Positions 1 to 11,665 of a DNA stretch of 64,000 nt are shown here, in pieces. This stretch comes from Channallabes apus. Its lineage: Eukaryota; Chordata; Actinopteri; Siluriformes; Clariidae. The notes under the pieces are model-generated. The model saw only the letters and a list, made by a program, of their open reading frames with translations, was not told where the DNA came from and made no database searches. The translations under genes were made by a program, and so were the position numbers. Position 1 is the first letter of the stretch, and every line of letters starts with the position of its first letter. The stretch is from NCBI GenBank assembly GCA_030522415.1, contig CM060107.1, positions 25,548,571 to 25,612,570 on the forward strand, given 5' to 3'.

Positions 1-124
1 GCCATGTGAAAGCCTTTTAGAGTGAAACCTGAATCACAGACAAATACAGCCTGACCGCCAACCCTCACATCCAAACTTGCCACTGAGCCATGGTCCGGTG
101 CCATAGGCCTCTTACACTCCAACA
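1..124 (-). CDS. pamr1: pamr1 exon 7 (partial): start of a sushi/CCP domain
   Basis: This exon is cut by the left window edge. Reading on the minus strand, a TCATCCCACAG acceptor precedes coding sequence at 124. The first two bases complete codon 282 begun by the G that ends exon 6. The translation opens VLECKRPMAP and contains the sushi-type pattern C-x(n)-HGSV ... GGQAVFVCDSGF, with Cys285 as the first sushi cysteine. It follows the EGF exon, as expected for PAMR1 (CUB, EGF, sushi, sushi, inactive trypsin domain). The remaining sushi and protease-like exons must lie left of the window. Sushi sequences vary, so the assignment leans on phase and order as much as on residues. Confidence 0.85.
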
Positions 125-994
125 CTGTGGGATGACACATCTTCAGTCACTATTACATATTACTTACATTTTTCCTTCTGAAAAAAAAAACGTTTTAATG
201 CAACATGTTTGTCTAAATGTGTAGAAAAAAATAGCAAAGTCATATTTAAAACCACATGTCTTTTACAGCTGATGAAAAACTTTTTACTCTGACATGCCCC
301 ACGTACTGTAGGAGTTTAGCAATAACTATTTCACTGGTACCTCCTTGGCAAAACAGAGTGACTCTGGTTTATTTAAACAGAAGTCATGTACTGTAAATGA
401 GCAAGAAAGTATGATGAAACACTTATTAAATATAGAGTTATAAGTATGAAGTTAAATAACAAGAAGATACCAAAATATCAAGACTTAAGGTTACAGAAAA
501 CGTATAAAATGTCTATTTGGGTTTGTTCAAAATGTTTGTGAACTCCTGAACGAAAACATCCTGTTTCTCTGGAAACAATGCTATGGTCATACTTTCACAA
601 TATTCATCTACCTTTAATTTTGGATGTAAATTTTAGTTTCTGGTATTTTACCCTTTTCCAGTCATGATAAAGCAATTACATAAAAAAATTACCATATGAC
701 TTTTCTGGTGCAACATTACTCAGTTGCATAACTATTTCTGATTAATAAATTTTAATGTGAAGTAGAGCAGCAGCTTGGTTGTGTCTCTTGCCTAATCGGT
801 CCATGTTTATGACCTGCACGTGGCATGTGCTGCTAGAACAACACACATTGGATTTCCTGTTGTCTGTTCAGCTTTCAGCCTGCTCAGAATGTTCTCTGGT
901 GAGTTTCTCCAAAGCTGAACAACATTCATTATAATGCACTCCCCATGTTATTCTGTAATTAGTCAGTGTGTGTGTGTTGTGTGTGTGTGTGTGC

Positions 995-1035
<41 letters not shown>

Positions 1036-1851
1036 CAAGATTTTAAATGCTTATAAATCACACCTTCCAAACTTTAAAGGCTAACAGCCCCAGGCTCCTA
1101 TAAGCTTTTCACAGCTCACAAAACCACAATTAGATTACTGAATATTTAAAACATAATAGTTCAACTGAGTCAACTGAGCAAAGACATGATGGATACTAAA
1201 TTTCATGGTAATGGCAAAAAATTCTTGGAAACAAATAAGTTGTGGAGAATGAGGACCACAACAGCTGTATCCTGTAGGGAAAAATATGTGGTCATTGTGT
1301 TTTTATTGAGAATGAGACTTAATGATGGAATGGACTTAGGAAATTCCTACTATAATGCTAAGACATCTCAACAAACATAGACTGCAGAGAGTACAATACT
1401 GGCTCCGGATCAAGGAAAAAAATCTTGCCATGCTGTTGTGTATTAAACAACAACAATCCTAATGCATGTTCCAAATTAATACTTTACATTCCAATATCCA
1501 AAGCATAAAAGGAGTCCTGCCTTAGTTCAACTCATTCTCTCCATGATTCTCTGTTTCCTTCTTCTCATCCCTCAAATTGGCAAAAAATGCAATTGGATAT
1601 AAGTGTGTAAGCCAAGCCAGTCGGAGAATAACCCACCCTGTTAAAATACTCAGCAAAGCTGTTCCTGTGGTGATGTGATAAAATGAAAATCATCCCGACC
1701 ACAGCACATAAAGTTCAAATCCAAGCCCAAACCCTGCCACGACCCTAAGCATAAGCCTCAGGCCTTCCTTCATCTCCAAACAATGCAGGCACTGATTGTG
1801 AGGAATGTTCATATATAGTTGATTATTTATTTATATATATTGTATTTACAG
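125..1851. other. pamr1 intron 6, distal part: no gene seen
   Basis: AT-rich intronic sequence without a recognisable exon or transposon. A compound microsatellite, (GT)n followed by (GA)n, occupies about 966-1034. Short open frames here lack codon bias or recognisable motifs. Confidence 0.6.
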
Positions 1852-3420
1852 TCATGTGCAAAAGTTAGTTCTGCCTCTTAATTCTGTGTTTTTGTGTAAA
1901 AACACAATAATCATCGTACTGTGGCTGGTCAGATGAACAACAGCATATACCATGCTATTGTTATTTTTTATTATTAAGTCAAAAAGAAAATTTCACAAGT
2001 ACAATACTAAAGTACCCCCTGTGGTTCAACAGCTTGTACAGTTGATCCACCTTTAGCAGCTTATAGTAACTTGAAGTAATCGTTTCCTGCATGGTGTTAA
2101 GTCTCTCACATCATTGTTTGGGAATTTTGGTCCATCCTTCATATGCAACATTACTTCAGTTCATTAAGGTTTTTTGGGCATTCGCTTATGCACAGCTCCC
2201 TTGAGGTACTGCCACAGCATTTCAATTGGGTTAAGGTCTGGACTTTGACTAGGCCATTCCAAAACCTTGATTATTTTAGTTTTCAGCCATTTTGATATAG
2301 AATTCCTAGTGTGCTTTGTTTTGACCTAGCTTTTTGCCTCTAGAATACTCTGGTATACAGAGGAGTTCATAGTCGACTCAATGACCACATAGTGACCAGG
2401 TCCTGCAGCTCCAAAACAAGTCCAAGTCATCACCTGTCTACTGTCATGCTTAATAGTGGATATAAGTTTCTACTTTAATGCTGTGTTTAGATTTCCTCGA
2501 ACATGGCGTTGGGCATTAAGGGCAAACAACCCCACTTTGGTCTCATCTGTGCATAGGTTATTGTTCCAGAAGTCTTGTAGTTTGTTCAGATGCAGTTCTG
2601 CAAACCTCACTCGTGTTTCCATGATCTTTTTGAAAAGAAGAGATTTTCTTCTGGCAACTCTTTCAAACAAATCATACTTGTTAAATTTTATACAAATTGT
2701 GCTGTCATGGACTTGTCATGGCTGCACACCTGTCCACCACAGCAACACCTTGTCAAATTCGATGATGACTCCACAATAGTTGGGCTCATTTCTGGGTGGG
2801 GTATCTGTCTACAGAATCTGTCTACAGGTATGAAGTGGAGCTGCTAATAACCTGATGTGGAGAGAACAATCAGCTCATCAAAAACTCATCGATTGTAGGA
2901 GGAAGAAAACAGCCAATCTACCGCTGAAGATAAGGTGGAGAAGGTTCCATACTTCCGCTTCTTGGGAGTACACATTGAAGATCTGAGCTTGGGCATAAAC
3001 ACCTCAGAGCTGCTGAAAAAGGCCCAGCAGAGACTGCACTTGGTGAGAGTGCTCAGGACAATTCACACCCAGGACATCAACTGTTTGATTACTGACATGG
3101 GGCCCTTTCCAGACTGATGTGCAATTACAATTGCTTTGCTAAGACCATTGCTTATGTCTTTCACTCTTATCATTGTGTTAACACACTTGAATGCTCCAGA
3201 CCACCAAACTGACAAAAGCTCTGCTTTTGTAGAGCCTTCATAGCGCAGATCAATCAATCAAGGGCTGATGATTAGCAGAACCTGGCAGGAGCTTACCACT
3301 TTTAAATCCTGTTGGAACAGTAAGGTGGTACTTAGTATTACCCACCTGTTTTTTATTTTATTTTTATTTTTGTTAAATAAAAAAAGTCACTGTGAAAAAA
3401 AGTCCTCCTCCTGTATGAGT
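1852..3420 (-). mobile_element. Decayed Tc1-like transposon interrupted by a LINE fragment
   Basis: On the minus strand about 2470-2670 reads as a Tc1-like transposase piece with a RVARRKSLLFKK block followed by LHLNKLQDFWNN and TDETK, the first two catalytic-core blocks of Tc1 DDE enzymes. The outer parts (about 2020-2715 and 3098-3370) match the general layout of a common fish Tc1 element as I remember it, including the phrase for the TDET region and the end near 3370. Stop codons and frameshifts make it non-functional. The centre is replaced by the LINE piece listed separately. Outer boundaries are approximate. Confidence 0.75.
2718..3095 (+). mobile_element. Non-LTR retrotransposon (LINE) reverse transcriptase fragment nested in Tc1
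   Basis: The plus strand shows a degenerate FADD-type catalytic box (FDDDSTIVGLISG, about 2758-2796), and then about 2935-3060 FRFLGVHIEDLSLG followed by SELLKKAQQRLHLVRVLR. These are the blocks after the catalytic DD in fish LINE reverse transcriptases (L2/Rex/CR1-like). Frameshifts and an in-frame stop separate the blocks. Tc1 sequence resumes at about 3098, so this is an insertion or rearrangement inside the older transposon. Confidence 0.75.
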
Positions 3421-5084
3421 ACAGGTTAAAGCTTACATGTTTTCTAAAAGAACAGTGATTATTTAAAATGGTTTCTAATGGGAACCAGTGATATACAGTA
3501 TGTAGTCACAGCGTGGTACGTAATTCTTCACTTTTTATAGGCATATTAAAAGGTACGGTTTATTCCACTCTTAGCTTTATAACACCACATTTAGCCATGA
3601 AAATGAAACCATCAGACCCAAATTATAAGAAAAACTAAAAAGCAGAAACATTTTCATTGGCCAGTCAGTGTTCACAGGAGCTGTGGGTATTGTAATAGCA
3701 AGGAAATGGAAACTTGTGGAAGCATTCAAACATGTGAGAGAGAACAACTGATATGTCTAGAAACCTCATAGTGTTTTTTTTTATTGCCACAATGTATATT
3801 GACACAAATGCAATTTACTAGTGAACTTTAATTTTCCACTGTATCGCTACTTATACTGCGTAAAAAAAACATCAAAGAATATGCTATACTGCCAGTTAAA
3901 GGTGGTTGACCACATTAAGTTTCCTTATGTTTTATTTATTGCAGTATAATCAGTAACACAGCAGACAAAATAATAGAGGATAACAATAAAATTGTTTCTT
4001 TAAATAAGAAAACCTACAGTATATCTTTATGGCCCTTATTAGCTACTCAATGTCAGGTCCAAATTAGACTTTAAAGAAATGTTTCATTAAAGGCAAGTGC
4101 ATTTGAATGGTAAAGGCAATACAAAACCATATGGATAAAAGAGTTACAGGCAGTGCTAAAACTACTTATAAAATATAAACATGTGGTGTGCCACAAGTAC
4201 CTAATTAGAGTGCTAAAAATTGACACTATAAAAATTATAAAAACATTTTTATGTTTCACTTATACCTATTTAGATTGACATTTCAAATTTGGGAGATCAA
4301 TTATAATCGAGTAAACTTTATTGTCGTTTTGCAAAGTACAGTGTATATATACAGAGCCAATGAAATGCAATCTTTGCCTGTGGGGACCAAGGCTAGCCTG
4401 TCCTGTCAGATCCCAAAGAAATGTTAATGCTCCACCCTGAAAATGGCTATTTACAGTTATGTAATAACTATAAGGTTTAAACCACCTGGAGCTGTACTAA
4501 GCCTTCCTTAAAGATAATGCAAGTTTTTCCTCTTACATACAGTGAAAAAGAGGATCATTGTTGAAGATTTGTAGAAGATTATAACCCTTTTGGGGTCAAT
4601 AAGTGGATGCTGCCTCGAAGCATACCATGTAAACCTATTTAGAAAGCATGCCAGAAGACAGCACAAACATAAGTGCCTGGGATTTGCTAGACACTACAGT
4701 ACTCGAAGCAGATTCTGTGGTCAGATTTTGGCAATACTTAAGGAAGTTAGGGCATAAAAATAGGGATTCTACTTTTAAACATAGTAAAAGATCTGTAATA
4801 TTATGGGCTGTCTCTGGCACAACGCTCCTACAGACTTCCAGCAGGGGAAAATGTCTAAATTCAGAGACAAATGCTCAAATAATCACAGAATAAAGCTTGT
4901 GCACCCCCTGTCAAATGTTGTAAGCCACACTAAAAATCTAAAAGGTCCATCCCAGCTCTCATCTATCATACCACAGCTACTAGCTAATTTGCGTAACACA
5001 CCCATCATACAATATCACACAAGATATGCACAATTTATTTTTATTTTTTTATAAAAACAAGAATAAAAGAAAAATAAGGAAATA

Positions 5085-5136
5085 GAAAAGATCAGATTAT
5101 AAAAACCAATCTAGGTTTTTATAATCTGAGCTTTTC
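5085..5136. repeat. Near-perfect short hairpin
   Basis: Arms 5093-5107 and 5114-5128 are exact reverse complements (15 nt, beginning CAGATTATAAAAACC) around a 6-nt loop. Flanking GAAAAG and CTTTTC extend the stem beyond a 2-nt mismatch. It could be the core of a small inverted-repeat element or chance in AT-rich DNA. Confidence 0.7.
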
Positions 5137-5923
5137 TTGAAGCCTTCCAGATTTGTGTGCAGTGCTTAATTACTCCCCTCCCTAATGACACCACTAGTCG
5201 TGTCTCAAAGTAGATTGAACTGTAACGGTAGCACACTAAAATTATTTTAAAAAGTAAAGATGCTGTAACATCTGTGCCACCACGGTCCGGGGGAATAAGA
5301 TCTGGGTCTCCGGACTACTGAGCCGCCACTTTGTTGCATAATTATTTTTGTTGTCTTTAGGGGTGCGAAGATTAAATTTTGATTTTGTTTTTGTTTTAGC
5401 ATTGCTAAAAAGGGTCTAAAATCACCTATGGGCTATACTTTCTGCTTAGCTTCAGTCAAATGCTACAGAACTGATATGATGCTGATTCATACTGTATTAC
5501 TGAAATAAATGGGATATTCTACACTGGCCAAGTCAGTGGCCAGATCTCTCACTTAAAAAAGACATACAGTAAGAGTATTCTTTTCACTTATTGAAGACAA
5601 GACTGAAGGCACAAAACCCACAAACATACATCAACTACAGGCTGCTGCAGTAAAGGCATCTTCGGGGAGGAGATTTAGCATTTAGTCAAACATGTATTGA
5701 AGACAATGTTCATATTTGTAAATATGTTTGTTGGTTTGTTCTATTATTTATGAGGCCCCAGAAATGTGTGTGAAGGTCTGAAGGTTTTGACTTTCCTTAT
5801 ATCTTGTGTTTTATCTCAAATTCAGTGTGGTGATGTACAGAGGCCAAATGCCAAAAAATATATATTTGTTCCAAAATCGATGGTCCTGGTTGTACATTTA
5901 CCTATTGAAACATGTACATGTAT

Positions 5924-5926
<3 letters not shown>

Positions 5927-5959
<33 letters not shown>
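5927..5959. repeat. GA/CT microsatellite close to the exon 6 donor
   Basis: (AG)n on the plus strand, (CT)n on the pamr1 strand, beginning about 31 nt after the exon 6 donor site. Confidence 0.9.
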
Positions 5960-5962
<3 letters not shown>

Positions 5963-5989
5963 TTTATTTAGAACAGATGGATTACTCAC

Positions 5990-6097
5990 CATATTCACAT
6001 CTCTTGCCTGTGTAACCGGCTAGACATGCACAATGATAGGAGTGAGAAGTATCCAATATACATGTACCATCATGCAGACAGGGGGAAGAGGTGCACG
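5990..6097 (-). CDS. pamr1: pamr1 exon 6: EGF-like domain
   Basis: A 108-nt phase 1-1 exon on the minus strand, between an ACCCATGCAG acceptor and a GTGAGT donor. It encodes residues 246-281. All six EGF cysteines are visible at 247, 252, 258, 268, 270 and 279, with SPCLHDGTC and [12 protein letters not shown] as the diagnostic segments. In PAMR1 the single EGF-like domain follows the CUB domain and precedes the sushi repeats, which is the order here. The exon is only 292 nt from exon 5 and is too short to stand out as an open frame. The secreted protein is implicated in muscle regeneration in mammals; that role is family knowledge, not visible here. Confidence 0.93.
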
Positions 6098-6389
6098 CTG
6101 CATGGGTTTAAATCATAAAAGAAAGTTAAACAACAGTTGCTATTGTTTAGATAATAATTATTGTTATAAATACAAATACTTGAATGGTATGAACAAAAAA
6201 TGAAAAAATTAAATAAGAATTTTATTACTGATGTAAATTGGGTTGTTTATCTGATACACATATGTGTACGTAGGTATTTAGATGCTAAACACTCTGTACA
6301 TTTTATTGTTGTTGTTTTTGTAAATAGCTCATATTAAGAACATTTCTATGCAACATGTGTACTTCTAAAGCATTTTCACTCTGGCTTAC

Positions 6390-6607
6390 CCGAGTTCTCC
6401 TGAAAGATGGCAAACAACCCATCAAAGTTCTTGTAGCCATCAGAAACAAAGAGTATGTGCAGGGAATTGCCAGTGCTATGGATCGGAGGGGGGCGTTCAT
6501 TTCCACAGAATCGACCAATCACTTGAGAGTTTATACTGTCACCATCTCTGACTTCCACATAGTCATAGCGACAGCTATGGTCAAATTCCAGGCTCAGCAT
6601 CATGAAC
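6390..6607 (-). CDS. pamr1: pamr1 exon 5: second part of CUB domain
   Basis: A 218-nt exon (phase 2 in, phase 1 out), residues 173-246. The acceptor is CACTGAGACAG and the donor GTAAGC. The protein reads [11 protein letters not shown] then [10 protein letters not shown], the conserved CUB strand with the Asp residues that bind calcium in many CUB domains. It continues with the [10 protein letters not shown] block and [16 protein letters not shown], all close to vertebrate PAMR1. A CT-repeat microsatellite (6622-6649) lies 15-42 nt upstream of the acceptor and likely serves as its polypyrimidine tract. This was the exon that identified the gene. Confidence 0.95.
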
Positions 6608-6618
6608 CTGTCTCAGTG

Positions 6619-6621
<3 letters not shown>

Positions 6622-6649
<28 letters not shown>
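6622..6649. repeat. GA/CT microsatellite forming the exon 5 polypyrimidine tract
   Basis: (GA)14 on plus reads as (TC)n on the pamr1 strand, 15-42 nt before the exon 5 acceptor AG, the usual place of the U2AF-binding tract. Confidence 0.85.
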
Positions 6650-6652
<3 letters not shown>

Positions 6653-7897
6653 AGGTTGAGAGTCTGAGATTGTTTAATAACAGGCTATTTAACTGCATGC
6701 ATTTGGGTTCTCATAATTCCACTGCTGTAATTCATCCACAAAATGTCCCTTTCTTTAGCAACCTTTCAATTAAAATAAATTGATAATTTGCTTGGTCGTT
6801 TCACTTGACTCAGAGAACACAAGTCATTATCCCATATTAGCTCATTTCAGTTCCATGGAAATTCCTACTAAAAGACATAAAGCATATAATGCAATGTTAA
6901 GTGCATACAGAGCACTTACGCTCCTTTTCTTATTTTTGTCACTCTCTTGTGTTTACTTGCTGCGATATATAGGCTTATTCTGAGTGTCCATGGTACAGTA
7001 GTTGTAACTAATGTGTTAACTGCACCAAGAGCGATTGCTTGTATTTTTCCAGTCCAATATTTTATGAGAGTTGAGAACGGTGGATTTTTATTTCCATTCT
7101 TTCATAAACACTGTCCCAAAGTCAGACATTCAGCATTCTTGAAGTCTTGCATTTATGTGTTTTTTATTACTTCTACCTTGTTTACAGGAGACATTAAAGA
7201 CGGGAAAGAGCTATTAAATAATGATGCATGGCTGTGCTGAAATCCTTTAATTTCAGTAATGTCAGTGAACAAGGCTGCAGTTGTTTCTGTGTGCTGCTAA
7301 TGGGACAATTGGCCATACACAATACAAGAGTAGGACGGGACAAATCCTAGGAATAAACAATAAGAAATTATACAAGAGCTTTAATCGAGACATGAACCTG
7401 ATAACCTGTGGTGACACTGGAAATGCTCAGTCAGAGTATTGTGTGGAAATGAGCACAAATATACATTCTCTTGCATTTATACTAAATAACTGAAAGGTAC
7501 ACACGCTCCAGGCAGTGTGGAATTGAGATTACACTATGCTTGAGAGAAACAGCTCAGTTTTTTTTACTTTATTTTGAGTATTTTGAGAAATTCTTAAGGA
7601 ATCATAATTATGCTTCATCAATTCTTATATATCGTGACTAGGCTACAGGTATCTTCTTGATAAGATAATTGATTAAGAAGTGTCATTTAAAAAAAAAAAA
7701 TAGCTTTAATCAAACTGTTGTCATAGTGAAATGAGAATAAGTCTAAATTAATTCAGCTTGTTGCAGACCCTCAAATGTGATGCACCTGTGTCGTAGCCGA
7801 TTTGTAGATACGTGCAGAAGAGAAACATATTTACGTTCATGATGCTTGTAGTTTTTAGAACTATATTTAATAGACAATATTTATCTATGTGCCACAC
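6650..7897. other. pamr1 intron 4, right of exon 5: no feature seen
   Basis: AT-rich intronic DNA with no recognisable exon or transposon. Confidence 0.5.
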
Positions 7898-8203
7898 TGT
7901 AAGGAATCGCCACTAGAGGGTACTGTTTTGCTTTTTGTAGTTTTTGTTTTGCAGACTCAGTTTCCCAGAAGGCACAGTGTGCGAGTGCACACCTGAACCG
8001 AGGCAAGCCATTAAATCTTCAATAAACAGCTGAGTCGTCTGGGAAACTGGGTCGAGCATTGAACGTTTATTCCGTACTGTCAGTTAAGTGGGCATTTTGT
8101 TTTGTGTATTGTTTTTATGTTTGTTTATTTGATATTGTTATTTTGTACTTTATGGTATCCCATAACAACTAAGCATGTTCCCAGGCTAAATGTGTTTATA
8201 GTG

Positions 8204-8241
<38 letters not shown>

Positions 8242-8844
8242 AGCTGATTCTGTGTTGAGTCCTGTTGTGTTGTGTGTTAGAGTCTAGGTAAGTAGTTGGC
8301 TCTGTGTGTCCCTTAGATTAGCCTAGCCTTCGAGTGTCCCTTAGCCTTCGAGTGTCCCTAGTCTCTGTGCTTCTGTGTCTCAAGTCTGTAGTGTTGTCGT
8401 ACTGTAGCTATTAGGTAAGTGTAGCTAAGTGCATGTTAGGCTATAGACATGTTTAGCTGATTGCCATGTCTTTAGCCTTAGTCCTGTCTCGTGTCTCTGG
8501 TCGCGTCTCTAGTCTTGTCCCCGTTTTCAGCTCCAGCCTTAGCTTGTGTATGTTTTGTCAGTAAGCATACTGTATGTCTCAACATAGTGCTTATAGTTTG
8601 TGTATTGGAGTCTGTCTTGTTAAGCATGTTTCCCCATAATACTTATGTTCTGTCTCCTGTCTTCTAGCCTGGGTATTCAGTTATGGGTTTTAGTTTGAGT
8701 GTTCGTTTCTTTTTGTTTTGTTCGTGATTCTTGTTTTATATTTTCTGGAATGAAGACTCTTGTTGCAAAACGCCCCCCTCTGCGCCTAATGCCTTTTTTC
8801 TGCCCACGGCATTTACAGCAGCCATCACCCCCCCATTCGTGACG
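7898..8844 (+). mobile_element. Solo LTR, copy 1, inside pamr1 intron 4
   Basis: Begins TGTAAGGAATCGCC and ends GTGACG (expected GTGACA), flanked on both sides by CACAC (7893-7897 and 8845-8849), a 5-bp target duplication. Start and end are homologous to the element at 45592-47038: CTAGAGGG near the start, the CAGTTTCCCAGAAGGCAC ... CTGGGAAACTGGGT inverted pair, and AAGACTCTTG near the end. A GT microsatellite occupies about 8203-8240. No gag or pol lies next to it, so it is a recombined solo LTR of an unassigned LTR retroelement. Confidence 0.82.
8203..8240. repeat. GT microsatellite
   Basis: Uninterrupted (GT)n within the solo LTR. Confidence 0.9.
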
Positions 8845-9335
8845 CACACATTTAAGATGCTCTTTTGTACAAGAGTTAAATGGAAACACATCTCTCAGAT
8901 CAATCTACAAATAGGTACTGTATACATCGAAGTGTGATTCAAGTGCACTGACCTCCTGACAAAATACATGTGTTAAGTCTGTTTCCACTCAGTGATACTA
9001 ATTTTTTCATTCAACATTTGGGAGAAGTAAATGAGGTGTAAGATGCTGAATGCTGTTTTAAATCTTTAATTGCTTTCTGAGCGTACAGTACTTCACACTG
9101 ACCATCTCTGCATTACAGAAGTCGTCCCATACAAAGGGAGACGTCCTTGTGACCATGTTTTTGTAGGATGCTGCCCTCTTCTAATTGGGATTTCCAATGC
9201 ATACAGCTCATTAAAGGATGTGGTCACACACTTTTAGTCAGGCACTCACCACATGTATTTAGAGCATTGCAGAAGTGGATTAAAATAACATATGAATGTT
9301 ATTTCATATACCGTTCTGATGTTTTTCTATACATC

Positions 9336-9650
9336 AACCAGCCATAACATTAAAATCATTAACTTTAACCAAGTTTTAGGATCACCTTGTGTTACCAGGG
9401 CAGCTCTGGCCCCTCAGGACTTCTTGGCTCCTCAAGGACTTTTAGAGTGTGCTGGGGTGTCTGACGCCTGGACACTGGCAGAGGATCCATTGAGTGCTAT
9501 GTGTTGTAGTTTGAGGCCTTCATGGATTGTACACGTTTGTAAAGTATATCCCATGGGTGCTCAATCGAAATCTGATCGGGATATACTGGACATGTTTATT
9601 TGTTGTTTACCTGGCAGTGTTGTTAATATTAGGGCTAATCGGTGTATAGT
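9336..9650 (-). mobile_element. Short non-autonomous Tc1-like element
   Basis: Left end contains CCAGCCATAACATTAAAA and right end TAATATTAGGGCTAATCGG, the inverted termini of a widespread fish Tc1 family. The interior (9385-9560) resembles the reverse complement of the transposase C-terminal part. Most of the gene is missing. Confidence 0.7.
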
Positions 9651-11495
9651 TCTACTTTTTCTTTTCATACTTCAGAAAATTATAGAATTTTACATATTAA
9701 ATCATGTTAAAGTACAAATATAAAAATGTCTTATTATAGCACATTAGACATGGAACTGGCAATGATCGGTCTTGGATGAAGACAGCCTGAAATGACCCCA
9801 TGCTCTAAACTGTCTACTTGGTTAAAGAAAAATAGCTGGAATAGTGAGACAACTATGACAGAACATATGGCCTTTAGCGGACACTTTTGCAGATGGAGTA
9901 GTACTTAAATGCCCAGACACATTTTGTTACTCATTAGTCATTATCATTGTAGGGATCCGACACAGCCAGCCGCGGTGAACGCTTGGAGTGCCCAGCCAGC
10001 AAGGCTTAATCTGAGCATGCCAGTAGTCATAACTTTCCATTAGCCAGAATCTCAGTCTCTGCCAGAATGAAGTAATGTAGATGAAAGAAAAGACCATTAT
10101 TTCATTTATAGGCTGCATTTGAACTGTTGTAAAATTCAGCTTTATGGCTGCATTGCTTCATAAAGAAAAGCAGTGTAATTTGTCCACAGAGAAAATAAAA
10201 ATTAAGCACTTTTTAGGTTGACTTGTTAGGGGTGGTATGTGAAAGCATTTTGGCAGGTACTATACATGAGAAATTATTACATCCTCAAAATTCTTGGTTC
10301 ATATGGGAGTATTATCCCATATATAATAAACACAGCTACTGATACAGTATCTGGAGTATATACTGATTGATTGCTGGGCACTGAAGAATAAAACTAGACC
10401 TGAGTCTAGTTAAACTGTATAATTTGAACTAAAATATATGGGACAAATTAATATTTCAATAAATCAGTCAAATCTCAAAGCACTGCAATATTGTGCTGTT
10501 TGTTTGAAAAAAATGTGTACAATGAACAGTGTAAGAAGAGTTTAGTGTAAGAATATCTAGCATCAGCTTTTTCTTTTGTCTTATAATAAATAGTAGTCAT
10601 TTTAACATAATTGCTTTCTTTTTAGTGGCTGGTTATATGTATTGTGATTTGTAGTAAACATAAACTAAAATAATAAGAAAATAAGAAGGCATTGCCTTCA
10701 TTCATTTATTTTGTCTGTCTGTCTTTTTATGTCGTTGCATGTAATTGATGCCCTCTGGTACAAAAGACCAGTGGGGTCAAATGGACCTCTGTGTCAAACC
10801 ACAGGCAGTTAAATTGACATGCGGCGCACACCAAGAAGTTAATAAGAAATATGTAAAAGCCGAACTATATTACAAGACATGGATTGATATTTTGAATCAG
10901 TCCAATCCATTTAATAAGGATTTAGAGACTTTGGGCATGCTCTCAAGATCTTTTGTTGTCAAAGACATGTTTTTAATTATTTGCAGATGCAGAATTATTT
11001 AAGCTCATCTCAAACATGCATATTTACACAGAAATGTAATTATAATGATTCAAGAAGAAATTAATGTTGAATGGCCAGAGTTCAATCTGGGATGCGAAAG
11101 TAATTTGGATAAAATCCAATGCAGTACCCAGTAAATTATTGTGCAAGCTCACATTTTGGACAGGGGTCAGTACATTACCAGGAAAGAAATTATGTTTTGA
11201 TGACTATTTAAGGTCATGCAACAAAAAGGTCAGGACTGTATGCGGGATGTGGCAATAACTACCAGCCGAGTTCCTGTAAAGTGTTGTTTGTAAATGACTG
11301 CTCCTAGAGTTCCCACAGACAGATGTGTCTCTTCCTTTGACTCAAATGCCTCTTGTGCATTAATTGAGTTAAATATGAAGATATACAGTATGGTTTGTTC
11401 AAAACTGGAGTAAAGGATATGCATTTATATGACTTTAGAGAATAAACATGGTTTTGTACAGGGACATTTTGTGCCGAATGCTGAGAGATGCCTAC
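9651..11495. other. pamr1 intron 4, left of exon 4 in gene order: nothing recognised
   Basis: AT-rich intronic DNA. Short frames at 9927-10118 and 10745-11002 show no motif or splice context. Confidence 0.5.
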
Positions 11496-11610
11496 CTGAG
11501 TTCTACAGTGAAAGGCTGATTAACCTGCAGAATCCACTCACAGCGGGCATTAGTGGGGTAACTTTCCAAAACCAGATGACCTTGCCTTTTTCTGATCACA
11601 CCACCGCATT
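11496..11610 (-). CDS. pamr1: pamr1 exon 4: first part of CUB domain
   Basis: A 115-nt exon (phase 1 in, phase 2 out) on the minus strand, acceptor TACATTGTAG and donor GTAGGC. It encodes residues 135-173: KCGGVI, then GHLVLESYPTNARCEW and FTVELR. This is the opening of a CUB domain (C-G-G, later C-E-W), and its last two bases AG plus the first G of exon 5 make Arg173. Its match to the LESYP-N-CEW block of vertebrate PAMR1 and the exact phase fit make the call firm, although no long open frame marks it. Confidence 0.92.
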
Positions 11611-11665
11611 CTACAATGTACATACAAATATTTTTCTATTAGTATGTTCATTTAGCCATTTATTC

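Larger units (their letters stand above)
3421..5989. other. pamr1 intron 6, proximal part
   Basis: AT-rich sequence with no exon found. Near 4310-4400 there is a stretch resembling the end of a dispersed fish repeat (TTTATTGTCGTTTTGCAAAG then AATGAAATGCAATCT), family unassigned. A near-perfect hairpin lies at 5085-5136. A GA microsatellite lies at 5927-5959, just inside the intron after exon 6. Confidence 0.55.
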
